The notes under the pieces: model-generated
Database searches by the model: none
What the model was told of the DNA's origin: nothing
Seen by the model: only the letters and a program-made list of their open reading frames with translations
Shown: in pieces, positions 50,482 through 59,251 of the stretch
Layout: each line of letters starts with the position of its first letter
How positions within the stretch are numbered: position 1 is the first letter of the stretch
NCBI GenBank assembly: GCA_964346475.1
Contig: CAYFUM010000004.1
Location: forward strand, 20,903-84,902
DNA: 64,000 nucleotides
Direction: 5' to 3'
Origin: DTU036 sp964346475
GTDB lineage: Bacteria > Bacillota > Clostridia > Peptostreptococcales > Acidaminobacteraceae
Translations under genes and position numbers: made by a program

Positions 50482-51636
50482 ATGAAAAAAATTTCTATTT
50501 TTGTGATAGGTCTTATACTGGGGGTAATAATCCACGGATTAGTCTATCATCATCATAGTAGGAATCTTTATGGTGATATGGACATAACTCCAGCCTCAAG
50601 CTTTGAATTAATTGAAATCGCAGCCCCAAAAAAACCTCCCAAAGCGCCTAAGCCACCTAAAAATGGTTGGTATAGTGACCAGGAGGGAAGTTACTTCTTT
50701 TCCATGAGAAAAAAACTTACGGGTTGGCAGGAAATCGAAGAAAATTGGTATTTTTTTGATGAAGATGGGAAGAGGCTTAGTGGCTTTCTTAGTGAGGATG
50801 GAATCTTCTATCTTGATCCTGAGACTGGTATAAGAAAAGAAGGCCTCTTGAAGCTGGAAGAGGGGTCCTACTACTTTTATCCAGAAACTGGTCTTATGGC
50901 AAGTTCAGCCTGGCTGGAACTTGACCAGGGTCGTTTTTATGCAAGTGCTGGGGGAAGATTTGAAAAGGGCAGGGTAGAAATAGAAGGCCAGGAGTATTTT
51001 TTTGACCTGGAAACTGGGGAGCTCCTAGCAGATCTTTCTAGGCCCCTTCTGGCCCTTACCTATGATGATGGTCCCTCGGACTACAGCCATGAGCTTCTTG
51101 ATATACTGAAAAAACATTCAGTAAAAGCAAGCTTTTTCTTCCAGGGCTATTTGGTGGAGACAAACGAGGATATTATTAAAAGAGTCTATCAAGAGGGTCA
51201 CAGTGTGGGTAGTCACTCCTTTGACCATCCCAACTTTAACCTCTTAAGTGGTGATGAAATTATCTGGCAGATAGAAGAAACGGACAGGAAGATAGAAAAG
51301 GCCATCGGTATAAAAACTGCCTGGTTTCGTTCTCCCTATGGTGAGTCCAGTGAATTTGTAAGAAGCTTGGTGGGTAAGCCTACTATCCACTGGAACATAG
51401 ATTCCCAGGACTGGATGGGTCTTACTGCTAAGCAGATTAGTGACAAGGTCCAAGAAGATGCTCGAGACGGAGGGATAGTTCTCCTTCATGACACCCAAAG
51501 GACGACTATTGATGCCTCTAAAATTTTTATTCCTGCCCTCCTAGACCAGGGCTACCAGCTGGTAAATCTAGAAACTCTTTTTATGATTAAAGAAGAAGTA
51601 GCTGAAAGGGATGGTTTATACAATGGTTTTGACTAG
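50482..51636 (+). CDS. Membrane-anchored polysaccharide deacetylase with cell-wall-binding repeats
   Basis: A 384-residue exported protein. Residues 5-22 are a signal-anchor helix, then a Pro/Lys-rich spacer (48-60), about five choline-binding-type CW repeats (62-180) such as WYSDQEGSYFF and YYFYPETGLMA, and a NodB domain (188-370). The NodB catalytic residues are intact: Asp195-Asp196 (YDDGPS), His245 and His249 (SHSFDHP), FRSPYGE, and IVLLHD. It likely removes N-acetyl groups from peptidoglycan amino sugars, giving lysozyme tolerance; substrate inferred. The start follows a weak AAGGA site. Confidence 0.85.
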   Translation: MKKISIFVIGLILGVIIHGLVYHHHSRNLYGDMDITPASSFELIEIAAPKKPPKAPKPPKNGWYSDQEGSYFFSMRKKLTGWQEIEENWYFFDEDGKRLSGFLSEDGIFYLDPETGIRKEGLLKLEEGSYYFYPETGLMASSAWLELDQGRFYASAGGRFEKGRVEIEGQEYFFDLETGELLADLSRPLLALTYDDGPSDYSHELLDILKKHSVKASFFFQGYLVETNEDIIKRVYQEGHSVGSHSFDHPNFNLLSGDEIIWQIEETDRKIEKAIGIKTAWFRSPYGESSEFVRSLVGKPTIHWNIDSQDWMGLTAKQISDKVQEDARDGGIVLLHDTQRTTIDASKIFIPALLDQGYQLVNLETLFMIKEEVAERDGLYNGFD

Positions 51637-51665
51637 AGTTACACCCTAGGTGACTCTAGTTTTTT
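51632..51665 (+). terminator. Terminator after the deacetylase, inside the nnrD 3' end
   Basis: ACTAGAGT (51632-51639) and ACTCTAGT (51653-51660) with inner CACC/GGTG pairs, then TTTTT. It overlaps the last codons of the convergent nnrD gene and the deacetylase stop (51634-51636). Confidence 0.75.
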
Positions 51666-52430
51666 CATCTCCTGGGGAATCCTTTCAATGATTTGACTAG
51701 GTAGGACTAGATAGTTTTTTTCTGCTAAATCAAGGGCTATTTTGCTATGAATATAGAGGGAGGCCTTTATGGCTAGGCTGGTTTCAAATTGACCAGAAAA
51801 ACCTGCTATCATGCCTGCCAATACATCACCGCTTCCTCCTGTAGCCATGGCTGGAGTTCCAGGAATATTTTTGTGAACCTGTCCCTGGTAATAGAGTTTG
51901 GTGACATGGTCCTTTAAAACTAGAAAGCAGTTTTTTTCCTGGGAGAAGCTAAGGCAGGTCTCATCACTAATCTCCTGGTTTTGAAGGCCGCTAAGGGCTC
52001 TCATTTCACCTAGATGGGGAGTGAGGATAAACTTGGATGAGGGGAGCTCTAGCTTGTTAAAAAGCCGCAGAGCTGAGGCGTCTAAGATGAGTATGGTTTT
52101 AGAATCAACTGCCCAAAGAGCTCTTTGAAGGATTTTTTTTGACTTCTCTGATGTACCTAGGCCGGGTCCTACTAGAAGGACCTGGGAAGCAGCAATCTCA
52201 TCTCCAAGATCTTCCTCCCAGTCTCTAAGCATAATTTCAGCTTGCTGAGCATGAAGGGAACAGTGGTTTTTAGTGTGGGTTGCCAGGGTTACCAGGCCTG
52301 CACCACTGTAAAGAGCAGCTCTAGCAGCCAGGATTCCCGCTCCTCCGTATTTCTCATTACCAGCTAGGACTAAGACCTTACCATAGTCCTTTTTATAGCT
52401 CATGTTTTTTCTCTTTGTCAATGTAAACAT
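51639..52430 (-). CDS. nnrD: ADP-dependent (S)-NAD(P)H-hydrate dehydratase
   Basis: A 263-residue protein of the YjeF C-terminal (ribokinase-like) domain. It has VLVLAGNEKYGGAGILAARAAL, ALYSGAGLVTLAT, VGPGLGTS, LTPHLGEMRAL, TATGGSGDVLAGMIAGF-type MATGGSGDVLAGMIAGF with the catalytic Asp, and the last helix region. It repairs hydrated NADH/NADPH using ADP. It lacks the epimerase (YjeF N-terminal) domain seen in bifunctional versions, so the epimerase may be encoded elsewhere. AGGAGG precedes the ATG. Confidence 0.9.
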   Translation of the reverse strand: MFTLTKRKNMSYKKDYGKVLVLAGNEKYGGAGILAARAALYSGAGLVTLATHTKNHCSLHAQQAEIMLRDWEEDLGDEIAASQVLLVGPGLGTSEKSKKILQRALWAVDSKTILILDASALRLFNKLELPSSKFILTPHLGEMRALSGLQNQEISDETCLSFSQEKNCFLVLKDHVTKLYYQGQVHKNIPGTPAMATGGSGDVLAGMIAGFSGQFETSLAIKASLYIHSKIALDLAEKNYLVLPSQIIERIPQEMKKLESPRV

Positions 52431-52486
52431 GGTCTCCTCCTAGGGTAAATTTATCACCAGCTCAGCTGACTAGTCAAGCTTTTATC

Positions 52487-52515
52487 TTGTTCCCCGGCAT
52501 ATTTAGTGCTATCAT
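52487..52515 (+). promoter_or_regulatory. Promoter of the flavodiiron gene
   Basis: TTGTTC (52487-52492), 17-nt spacer, TATCAT (52510-52515) with TGC before it. The predicted leader is about 20 nt. Confidence 0.6.
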
Positions 52516-52542
52516 TATACAAATAGAAAAAAGGAGTAAACA

Positions 52543-53763
52543 ATGAAAGTTGAGAAACTCAGAGAAGGTATTTATGGCATTACCGCAAATCTTGAAGGTG
52601 TGCTCTTTGAAGGTATGTGGGAGATGCCCCGGGGTGTTAGTGTTAATAGCTATGTTGTAAAGGGAGAGAAGGCTGCCTTTATAGATGGGGTTTTTGGATG
52701 GGACGGTAAAAAAGAGACTATGGATAAACTCCTGGGGGAGATGGATCTTACTCTTGAGGATATGAATTATATTGTGATAAATCATATGGAGCCCGACCAT
52801 TCTAGCTGGATCGCAGACCTGGATGCTCTGGGAGCTGAGCTTGAAATCTACTGTTCCAAGGAGTCGGCTGGGACCCTTAAGGCCTTTTTTGGAATAGAAG
52901 ACAGAATTACCATCGTTGAAGACGGCGATAGCTTAGACCTTGGGGATGGCAGGGTACTGGAATTTATTAAAACCCCCAATATTCACTGGCCTGATACCAT
53001 TATGAGCTACGAGAAAAAAAGCAAGGTCCTCTTTAGCTGTGACGCCTTTGGATCCTTTGGAAAGCTCAGCCACTTCTTTGATGATCAGTACAGTGAAGAG
53101 GAAAAAGCAGAGTTTGAGACCCAGCAGATCAGATACTTCTCCAACATTCTAGGGACCTTTACACCTATGGTAGGTAGAGGAATTGAGAAAGCCAAGGCCT
53201 ATGATATAGAAGTAGTTGCTCCGGGCCATGGCATGGTTTGGAGGAAGGAACCAGAGAGAATTATTGAAGATTTTGAAAGGTATGTCTCCTATCAAAAGGG
53301 AGTGGCCAAGGAACAGGTCCTACTGCTCTGGGGTAGCATGTATGGTATGACTAGAAAAATGGTGGATGCTATTGAAGCCACTTTAGAGGAAGAGGGTATG
53401 GACTATACCTCCCTTTGTGTCACTGAGACTGATATGGGTACGGTACTGGAGCATGCCTGGGCTAGCACAGGTATAATTGTTGCAGCACCAACCTATGAAT
53501 ATAAAATTTTCCCTCCCATGGCTTCCGTCCTAGATGAGATGGGAAGAAAGAGAATTCAGAACAGGCTGGCTATCTATGCGGGCAGTTATGGTTGGAGCGG
53601 AGGGGCTATAAAGGAATTCAATGAAATTTTGAAAAGAAATATGATGAAATGGGATGTGCTCCATACTATGGAGTTTAATGGGAGTCCCCTTGTAGGTGAT
53701 GTTGAGGAATTTACTGGAGCTGTAAGAAACCTCTGTAAAGAGGTGAGAGAAAAAATATCTTAA
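52543..53763 (+). CDS. fprA: A-type flavodiiron protein (FprA family)
   Basis: A 406-residue soluble enzyme that reduces oxygen or nitric oxide in anaerobes. The N-terminal diiron domain (1-250) has all ligands: His81, Glu83, Asp85, His86 (HMEPDHSS), His148 (NIHWPDT), Asp167 (SCDAFG) and His229 (PGHGMVW). The C-terminal flavodoxin domain (about 255-406) binds FMN with WGSMYGMTRKM and APTYEYKIFPP. No rubredoxin domain is attached, so an external electron donor is needed. It is a single gene between promoter and terminator. Confidence 0.95.
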   Translation: MKVEKLREGIYGITANLEGVLFEGMWEMPRGVSVNSYVVKGEKAAFIDGVFGWDGKKETMDKLLGEMDLTLEDMNYIVINHMEPDHSSWIADLDALGAELEIYCSKESAGTLKAFFGIEDRITIVEDGDSLDLGDGRVLEFIKTPNIHWPDTIMSYEKKSKVLFSCDAFGSFGKLSHFFDDQYSEEEKAEFETQQIRYFSNILGTFTPMVGRGIEKAKAYDIEVVAPGHGMVWRKEPERIIEDFERYVSYQKGVAKEQVLLLWGSMYGMTRKMVDAIEATLEEEGMDYTSLCVTETDMGTVLEHAWASTGIIVAAPTYEYKIFPPMASVLDEMGRKRIQNRLAIYAGSYGWSGGAIKEFNEILKRNMMKWDVLHTMEFNGSPLVGDVEEFTGAVRNLCKEVREKIS

Positions 53764-53776
53764 TAGCTAGAATTTA

Positions 53777-53806
53777 GCCCTCTCGATTTATAGAGAGGGT
53801 TTTTTC
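53777..53806 (+). terminator. Terminator of fprA
   Basis: CCCTCTC (53778-53784) and GAGAGGG (53793-53799) with an 8-nt loop, then TTTTTT. Confidence 0.93.
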
Positions 53807-53907
53807 TTATAAAATGTTAAGCAAATTACTGAAGGTAGAGTGTATTAGAGACCTTTATGACAACTGGGATTGGCAATTGTTCTTTTTTACCTTTAATATC
53901 AATATCA

Positions 53908-53916
53908 TGGTATAAT
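53908..53916 (+). promoter_or_regulatory. First of two repeated extended -10 elements before the dehydratase gene
   Basis: TGG then TATAAT (53911-53916) followed by AATTT. The same 15-nt sequence occurs again at the second element. Confidence 0.4.
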
Positions 53917-53996
53917 AATTTAATTAAGTGAGTTTTAATCAGCCTGGGACTAATACAAAAGAGGGGTTTTCATATTTCTTAGATTCTAGGCAACTA

Positions 53997-54005
53997 TGGT
54001 ATAAT
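53997..54005 (+). promoter_or_regulatory. Extended -10 promoter of the nucleotide-sugar dehydratase operon
   Basis: TGG then TATAAT (54000-54005), followed by AATTTCGAGG; the predicted start is near 54012, just before the ribosome site. The -35 region is weak. The 259-nt gap before it (53764-54022) is AT-rich with no gene. Confidence 0.5.
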
Positions 54006-54022
54006 AATTTCGAGGAAAACAT

Positions 54023-55855
54023 ATGAGAAAAAATACCTTTTTATTAGTTATAATTGATATTTTAATAATTGCTTTTAACTACTTTTTGGCGCTCTATCTT
54101 AGATTCGATGGGATAATTCCTACCTCCCAGATAGATAATTTAATTAAATTTCTACCAATAATTATAATTATAAAAATTATAATCTTTGGTGTTTTTAATC
54201 TCTACAAAATCCTCTGGCGCTATGCCAGTGTTGATGAGATAATTAGGCTGTTAGGAGCTACCCTTATATCAAATTTATTGGTGGGTTTTCTTCTTGTCAG
54301 TCAGGACCTACGATTTCCTAGGAGTATTTTTCCTATAGTTCTTATCCTTGATATGGCCCTTGTATCTGGAATAAGATTTTTAATCAGGATACGAAGAACT
54401 GGAAATCCTCTGAGTTTTGAAAAGACCTCTAGAAGAATTATGATTGCAGGAGCTGGTGAGGCTGGTGTAATGGTCCTGAAGGAGCTCCAGAAGAATAAAA
54501 AACTGGGCTTTGAGCCGGTTTGTTTTATAGATGATGATCCAGCTAAGAAAAATCTTCTTATTCAAGGAGTGAAGGTTTTGGGCGATATAAATAACATGGA
54601 AGAGCTTATAGAGCGCTATGACATAGACGAGGTAATCATAGCCATGCCTTCGGTGGACCAGGATACAAAGAAGGCCTATATAGATCTAGCCACAGGTACC
54701 AATGTAGTAGTAAAAATAGTTCCTGGGGTTTACGAAATAATTGGTGGAACAGTTCAGCTGAGTCATATCCGTAATGTTCAGATTAACGACCTCCTAGGCC
54801 GTGAAGAAGTTGAGCTGGATGAGACAAGTATACAGGAAATTATTGAGGACAGAGTAGTACTTATTACTGGCGGGGGAGGCTCTATCGGTAGTGAGCTAGC
54901 CCGTCAGATTACAAGATATAAACCCTCTAAACTTGTTCTTCTAGACATGTATGAGAACAACCTCTATGACCTGCAAAATGAGCTCCTAAGAAAAGACCCC
55001 AACCTAAATCTTCACTGCCTCATCGAGTCTGTGAGAAATGCCAGTCGTATTGAAGATGTTATGGAAAAGCACAGACCCGATATTGTCTTCCATGCAGCTG
55101 CTCATAAGCATGTTCCTCTGATGGAGGCTAGCCCCCATTCAGCTATACTTAATAATGTCTTTGGGACCTACAACATGGCCAGAGTTTCCCACGATGTAGG
55201 AGTGGAGAGGTTTGTATTTATTAGTACAGATAAGGCAGTAAACCCCACCAATGTCATGGGAACAACCAAGAGACTAGGTGAGATGATAATTCAGGCTTGG
55301 AACCAGTACTCAAAAACTGATTATGTTGCAGTTAGATTTGGCAATGTCCTGGGATCCAGTGGCAGTGTAATTCCCCTCTTTAAAAAGCAGATTGAGGAGG
55401 GGGGACCTATCACAGTGACGGACCCAGAGATCACCAGGTACTTTATGACCATACCTGAGGCAGCTAAACTTGTTCTTCAGGCGGGAAGTTTTGCAACTGG
55501 AGGAGAGATTTTCATCCTAGATATGGGAGAGCCCATAAAGATTAACGACCTTGCAAAAAACATGATAAGGCTTAGTGGCCTGGAGCTGGACCGGGATATA
55601 AGCATTGTCTATACTGGGCTAAGGCCAGGTGAAAAACTCTATGAAGAACTACTTCTAGATAAAAACAGAGCCAAGAAAACAGCCCACAAGAAGATCTTTA
55701 TAGAACCCGAGGAAGTAATAAATCTAGACGAGCTGGATGAAAAACTAAAGGTACTCTGGAAGTTGGCAAAGGGCAGGACTGATAGTAGTCTTATTAAGGA
55801 GTTAAGGCAAATAGTTCCCAGCTATGTGCCCAATAGAAAAGATGAAGAAATATAA
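54023..55855 (+). CDS. CapD/WbpM-type nucleotide-sugar 4,6-dehydratase
   Basis: A 610-residue membrane protein of the PglF/WbpM/CapD family. Four N-terminal helices (to about residue 120) anchor it. Two Rossmann domains follow: a first with IAGAGEAGVMVLKEL near 142, and the catalytic SDR with VLITGGGGSIGSELAR near 278. In place of the classical Tyr there is Met in the SxxK/PTNVMGTTK segment, as in the SMK-type 4,6-dehydratases. It makes 4-keto-6-deoxy UDP-sugars, first step of glycan precursors. It overlaps ispE by 14 nt. Confidence 0.9.
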   Translation: MRKNTFLLVIIDILIIAFNYFLALYLRFDGIIPTSQIDNLIKFLPIIIIIKIIIFGVFNLYKILWRYASVDEIIRLLGATLISNLLVGFLLVSQDLRFPRSIFPIVLILDMALVSGIRFLIRIRRTGNPLSFEKTSRRIMIAGAGEAGVMVLKELQKNKKLGFEPVCFIDDDPAKKNLLIQGVKVLGDINNMEELIERYDIDEVIIAMPSVDQDTKKAYIDLATGTNVVVKIVPGVYEIIGGTVQLSHIRNVQINDLLGREEVELDETSIQEIIEDRVVLITGGGGSIGSELARQITRYKPSKLVLLDMYENNLYDLQNELLRKDPNLNLHCLIESVRNASRIEDVMEKHRPDIVFHAAAHKHVPLMEASPHSAILNNVFGTYNMARVSHDVGVERFVFISTDKAVNPTNVMGTTKRLGEMIIQAWNQYSKTDYVAVRFGNVLGSSGSVIPLFKKQIEEGGPITVTDPEITRYFMTIPEAAKLVLQAGSFATGGEIFILDMGEPIKINDLAKNMIRLSGLELDRDISIVYTGLRPGEKLYEELLLDKNRAKKTAHKKIFIEPEEVINLDELDEKLKVLWKLAKGRTDSSLIKELRQIVPSYVPNRKDEEI

Positions 55856-56345
55856 GGCGCCAGCCAAAATTAATTTGTTTTTAAAGGTTATTAAAAGAAG
55901 AGAGGATGGCTATCATGAGCTTCTAATGCTTATGGAAGAGCTGCCTCTCTATGATTTTTTATATGTAGATAAAAGAGATTATGGTATATTTTTAGATTGT
56001 GATATTATAGAGGGTGACAATATAGTTTATCGTGCTGCNNNNNNNNNNNNNNNNNNNNNNNNNNNNNNNNNNNNNNNNNNNNNNNNNNNNNNNNNNNNNN
56101 NNNNNNNNNNNNNNNNNNNNNNNNNNNNNNNNNNNNNNGATATTAAGGCCAGTGTCAATGATCTGGAAGTCCCTGCCTTTAGATTGGCTCCCGAGCTAAA
56201 AAAAATCAAAGAACTTTTGGGGCCTGGAGCTCTTATGAGTGGAAGTGGAACCAGTATTTTTAAATTATGCGATAGCCGCCAGGAGGCGGAGCTTCTTGCC
56301 AGAGACCTACCAGGGGATCTCTGGGTTAAGATTTTGAAAGGTTGA
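55842..56345 (+). CDS. ispE: 4-(Cytidine 5'-diphospho)-2-C-methyl-D-erythritol kinase, interrupted by an assembly gap
   Basis: The N-terminal 65 residues (MKKYKAPAKINLFLKVIKRR, with the opening KINLFL and DGYHEL) and the C-terminal 69 residues (with the GHMP motif 3 MSGSGTSIF) are visible. The middle third, which includes the ATP-binding GHMP motif 2, lies in the N-run. IspE phosphorylates the MEP-pathway intermediate for isoprenoids. A full protein has about 280 residues, more than the current 168 codons, so the true gap is longer than 100 bases, or less likely the gene has a deletion. ATG at 55842 overlaps the dehydratase gene. Confidence 0.85.
   Translation: MKKYKAPAKINLFLKVIKRREDGYHELLMLMEELPLYDFLYVDKRDYGIFLDCDIIEGDNIVYRAXXXXXXXXXXXXXXXXXXXXXXXXXXXXXXXXXXDIKASVNDLEVPAFRLAPELKKIKELLGPGALMSGSGTSIFKLCDSRQEAELLARDLPGDLWVKILKG
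56039..56138. other. Assembly gap (100 N)
   Basis: Exactly 100 unresolved bases inside ispE. The length is a placeholder: about 110 residues of ispE are missing, so the real distance should be nearer 400-450 nt. Confidence 0.95.
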
Positions 56346-56346
56346 T

Positions 56347-57303
56347 ATGAAGAAGAAAATTGCCCTGCTCTTTGGTGGAAGAAGTGAGGAACATGAGGTT
56401 TCTCTTGTTGGTGCCAGGGAGCTATTAAAGATAGAAGAAGTTTTGGAGAGTTTTGATTTTGTTTTAATTGGTATAGATAAAAAAGGTAGGATGAGACTTC
56501 TTAAGGAGTTTCCTGAGGAGAAGCAGCTCTGTTTTGAAGGTGATAAGAGGGTGGAGGAAGACGTCCTCCAGGCCCTTTATAGCGTAGACTACGCCTTTCC
56601 TCTCCTCCATGGACCCTACGGTGAGGACGGGAAAATCCAGGGTTTCTTTGAAACCCTGGGCATAGACTACTTTGGTTGTGACGTACTAACCAGCGCCCTA
56701 CTCATGGACAAGGATATGGCCAAAATAGTAATGGCTACTGTTGGTATTCCCGTGGTGGACTGGATCTGCCTGAGGGAGGGGGATGAGCTGCCACCTGTGG
56801 AATTTCCTGCCTTTGTAAAGCCCGCTAATCTTGGAAGTAGCATTGGGGTAAGTAAGGTTAGAGACCAAAAGGAGCTAGAAAAGGCCCTAGAAGAGGCCTT
56901 TAGGTTTGATAAAAAGGTCTTGGTGGAAAGAAGTATAGAGGGCAGGGAGCTAGAGTGTTCCCTTCTCCAAGGTGAGGTATCCGGAGTGGGGGAGGTTATC
57001 CCTGCTGAGGAGTTTTACAGCTATGATGCTAAGTATAACGATGAGAGAAGTAAGGTTTTGATACCTGCAGATATAAGTGAAGATGTAGAGAAGCAAATCG
57101 CCTACTATACCAAGCTTGCGGGAGAAGTCTTTGCCATTAAGGACTTGTCCAGGGTAGATTTTTTCTACACTAGGGATGGTAAAATTTATTTGAACGAAAT
57201 TAATACTATGCCAGGCTTCACACCTATAAGTATGTACACTAAGTTATGGAAAGATAGGGGAGTCTCTATGCTTAATATTCTAGAGAAATGGACCCTGAGG
57301 TAG
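56347..57303 (+). CDS. ddl: D-alanine--D-alanine ligase
   Basis: A 318-residue ATP-grasp ligase that makes the D-Ala-D-Ala end of peptidoglycan stem peptides. Features: LFGGRSEEHEVSL at residue 8, LLHGPYGEDGKIQGF near 87, FVKPANLGSSIGVSK near 158, EFYSYDAKY near 220, and NEINTMPGFT near the end. The Tyr in the KY segment is of the D-Ala specific type, not the D-lactate type, so no vancomycin resistance is indicated. It follows ispE by 1 nt. Confidence 0.95.
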   Translation: MKKKIALLFGGRSEEHEVSLVGARELLKIEEVLESFDFVLIGIDKKGRMRLLKEFPEEKQLCFEGDKRVEEDVLQALYSVDYAFPLLHGPYGEDGKIQGFFETLGIDYFGCDVLTSALLMDKDMAKIVMATVGIPVVDWICLREGDELPPVEFPAFVKPANLGSSIGVSKVRDQKELEKALEEAFRFDKKVLVERSIEGRELECSLLQGEVSGVGEVIPAEEFYSYDAKYNDERSKVLIPADISEDVEKQIAYYTKLAGEVFAIKDLSRVDFFYTRDGKIYLNEINTMPGFTPISMYTKLWKDRGVSMLNILEKWTLR

Positions 57304-57305
57304 AA

Positions 57306-57737
57306 GTGAAGGATAAAGTTTTAATCCGCATGGAAACGGTTTTTGATAAGGGCGGAGAGTTCGAGGATAATATGGTTTTTTTCACAGAAGGTGAAATGGA
57401 GAGGTGCGCTGCTGGCTATTGCTACCACTATGATGAGTCAGCCCTTTATCCCAGCTCGGAAGAGCTACTGGGTATGATGGAGATAGGAGAGGGTTATCTG
57501 ACCCGTTCCATCAGCGGTACCGATAGTTATATTATGCATTTTAGAGAGAACCATAGGGATAGTTTGGTAATGGACAGTGATTTTGGTCCTCTTAGGATTA
57601 GCCTTCTAACAGAGAGCATTGAAAACAATCTGGTTGAAGGCCTGGGGAGTGTTAAACTTCGCTACCAGGTTATTTTTGCCAAATCTAACTCAATGATCAA
57701 TGAGATTACTATTTCTATTGAAAGGCAAGATAAGTGA
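57306..57737 (+). CDS. DUF1934 protein, YwiB-like
   Basis: A 143-residue protein of the YwiB/DUF1934 beta-barrel family: METVFDKGGE, FFTEGEME, LTRSISGTDSYIMHF, then FGPLRISLLTESIENN and LRYQVIFAKSNSMINEI. Function unknown. The GTG at 57306, with GAGGT 4 nt upstream, is slightly preferred over the ATG at 57288 that overlaps ddl by 16 nt with only AGAGA. It overlaps murJ by 4 nt, placing it inside a cell-wall operon. Confidence 0.85.
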   Translation: MKDKVLIRMETVFDKGGEFEDNMVFFTEGEMERCAAGYCYHYDESALYPSSEELLGMMEIGEGYLTRSISGTDSYIMHFRENHRDSLVMDSDFGPLRISLLTESIENNLVEGLGSVKLRYQVIFAKSNSMINEITISIERQDK

Positions 57738-59242
57738 GACGCAGCGTCCTAGGAATGATGATCCTTCTGACCCTTTCCAAGGTGACGGGCCTCCTGAGAA
57801 CCATAGTCATAAGTAGGAGCTATGGAGCAGGCGAAATCAGCGATATCTTTTTTGCCAGTGTTATGATTCCGGGGGTTTTTCTGGGTATAGTCCTGGCAGG
57901 AATCAATACCTGCCTGGTACCGGTTTTGACTATGGCGGAAAAAAATGAAGAAAAGGATAGTTTCTTCAACCGTTTTATCAGCCTCATGCTCCTTATCAGC
58001 GCCCTGGTGGTTTTTATAATAATAGGACTTGCCCATCCCTTGGCTGGTCTGGTATCAAGGTTTCAAGGTGAAAAGCTATACCTGGTAGGTCATTATACTA
58101 AATTTACCAGTGTCATAGCAGGACTCCAAATTATAACCTATACCTTGGTAGGATATTTGCAGCAAAATAACAGGTATTTTATACCGGCTGCCATAGCCAT
58201 CCCTATGAACTTTATAAATATTATAGGCATTTATTTCTGGGGTGAGAAGGGACTGAATTTTCTAATAGCCATCACTGTACTGGGCTATCTTTCTCAGCTA
58301 ATCTGGGTTATGATTCCTTTTATAAGGGAGAGGTATCAGTATAGCTTCGATATAAAATTAAAAGATGAGTATCTAAGCTATTTTTTAGTATTAATTGGTC
58401 CCATTATGCTGACTACATCAGCTTCCCAGCTTAACCTAACAGTAGATGCCAACCTAGCCTCCAGCCTGGATCCAGGTAGTCTGAGTCTGGTTAACTACTC
58501 GGGACTGGTTTATGGAGTCTTTGTCTCTGTCTTGGCCATGAGTTTTTCAACAGTGCTCTTTACCAAGCAGTCGGATCTTTTTCATGATAACGATTATTTG
58601 GGGCTTTGCCAGGTGACAAGGGATAACCTGTCCTTTCTAATGCTACTCATAGTTCCTCTAACCTTTGGGGTTCTCTTTCTGAGTAGGGAGATTATGGAGC
58701 TTCTCTACTATAGGGGGAGCATGACTGCTCAGGATATAAGTGTCATGGGTTGGTTACTTTTTTTCTATAGTCTGGCTCTAGCGGGTTGGTCAATTAACGA
58801 TATACTAGGTAAGTTTTTAATTTCCTTAGGGGAGAGCAAAAAGACTATTCTCCCATCTCTGGTAAATATTGTCACCAATATTATTTTGAACTTTATATTT
58901 ATCAGGATATGGGGAGTTTATGGACTGGCTATAGCATCTTCTTTGGCGTCCTATACGGCAGTTGCTGCCAGCATCTATAGGACCAGGGATTACTTTAAGA
59001 AGGAGGGGGTAAGTATATTCTCCATATCCCTGGTCAAGTACATTCTGGCGGGACTTACTATGCTGCTGGTACTTTATATAGCCAAGGCACTGACAAATAT
59101 AGAGGCCCTGCCTCTTTTGGGGTATATAATCCTGGTGGCACTACTAGGAATGACTGTATATTTTATCATGCTGCTAGTCCTTCAGACTAGTGAAGTACTG
59201 GATTTAAAAGACAGGATATTTTTATCAATTAAAAGAAATTAG
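57734..59242 (+). CDS. murJ: Lipid II flippase MurJ
   Basis: A 502-residue membrane protein of the MATE-like MVF family. The opening SVLGMMILLTLSKVTGLLRT, RSYGAGEISDIFFASVMIPG, and the later segments QLNLTVDANLASSLDPG and NYSGLVYGVFVSVLAMS are MurJ motifs; about 14 helices are expected. It moves lipid-linked peptidoglycan precursor across the membrane. Start is GTG overlapping the DUF1934 stop by 4 nt. The cluster ddl-DUF1934-murJ points to peptidoglycan synthesis. Confidence 0.9.
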   Translation: MRRSVLGMMILLTLSKVTGLLRTIVISRSYGAGEISDIFFASVMIPGVFLGIVLAGINTCLVPVLTMAEKNEEKDSFFNRFISLMLLISALVVFIIIGLAHPLAGLVSRFQGEKLYLVGHYTKFTSVIAGLQIITYTLVGYLQQNNRYFIPAAIAIPMNFINIIGIYFWGEKGLNFLIAITVLGYLSQLIWVMIPFIRERYQYSFDIKLKDEYLSYFLVLIGPIMLTTSASQLNLTVDANLASSLDPGSLSLVNYSGLVYGVFVSVLAMSFSTVLFTKQSDLFHDNDYLGLCQVTRDNLSFLMLLIVPLTFGVLFLSREIMELLYYRGSMTAQDISVMGWLLFFYSLALAGWSINDILGKFLISLGESKKTILPSLVNIVTNIILNFIFIRIWGVYGLAIASSLASYTAVAASIYRTRDYFKKEGVSIFSISLVKYILAGLTMLLVLYIAKALTNIEALPLLGYIILVALLGMTVYFIMLLVLQTSEVLDLKDRIFLSIKRN

Positions 59243-59251
59243 GAGGAAGAA

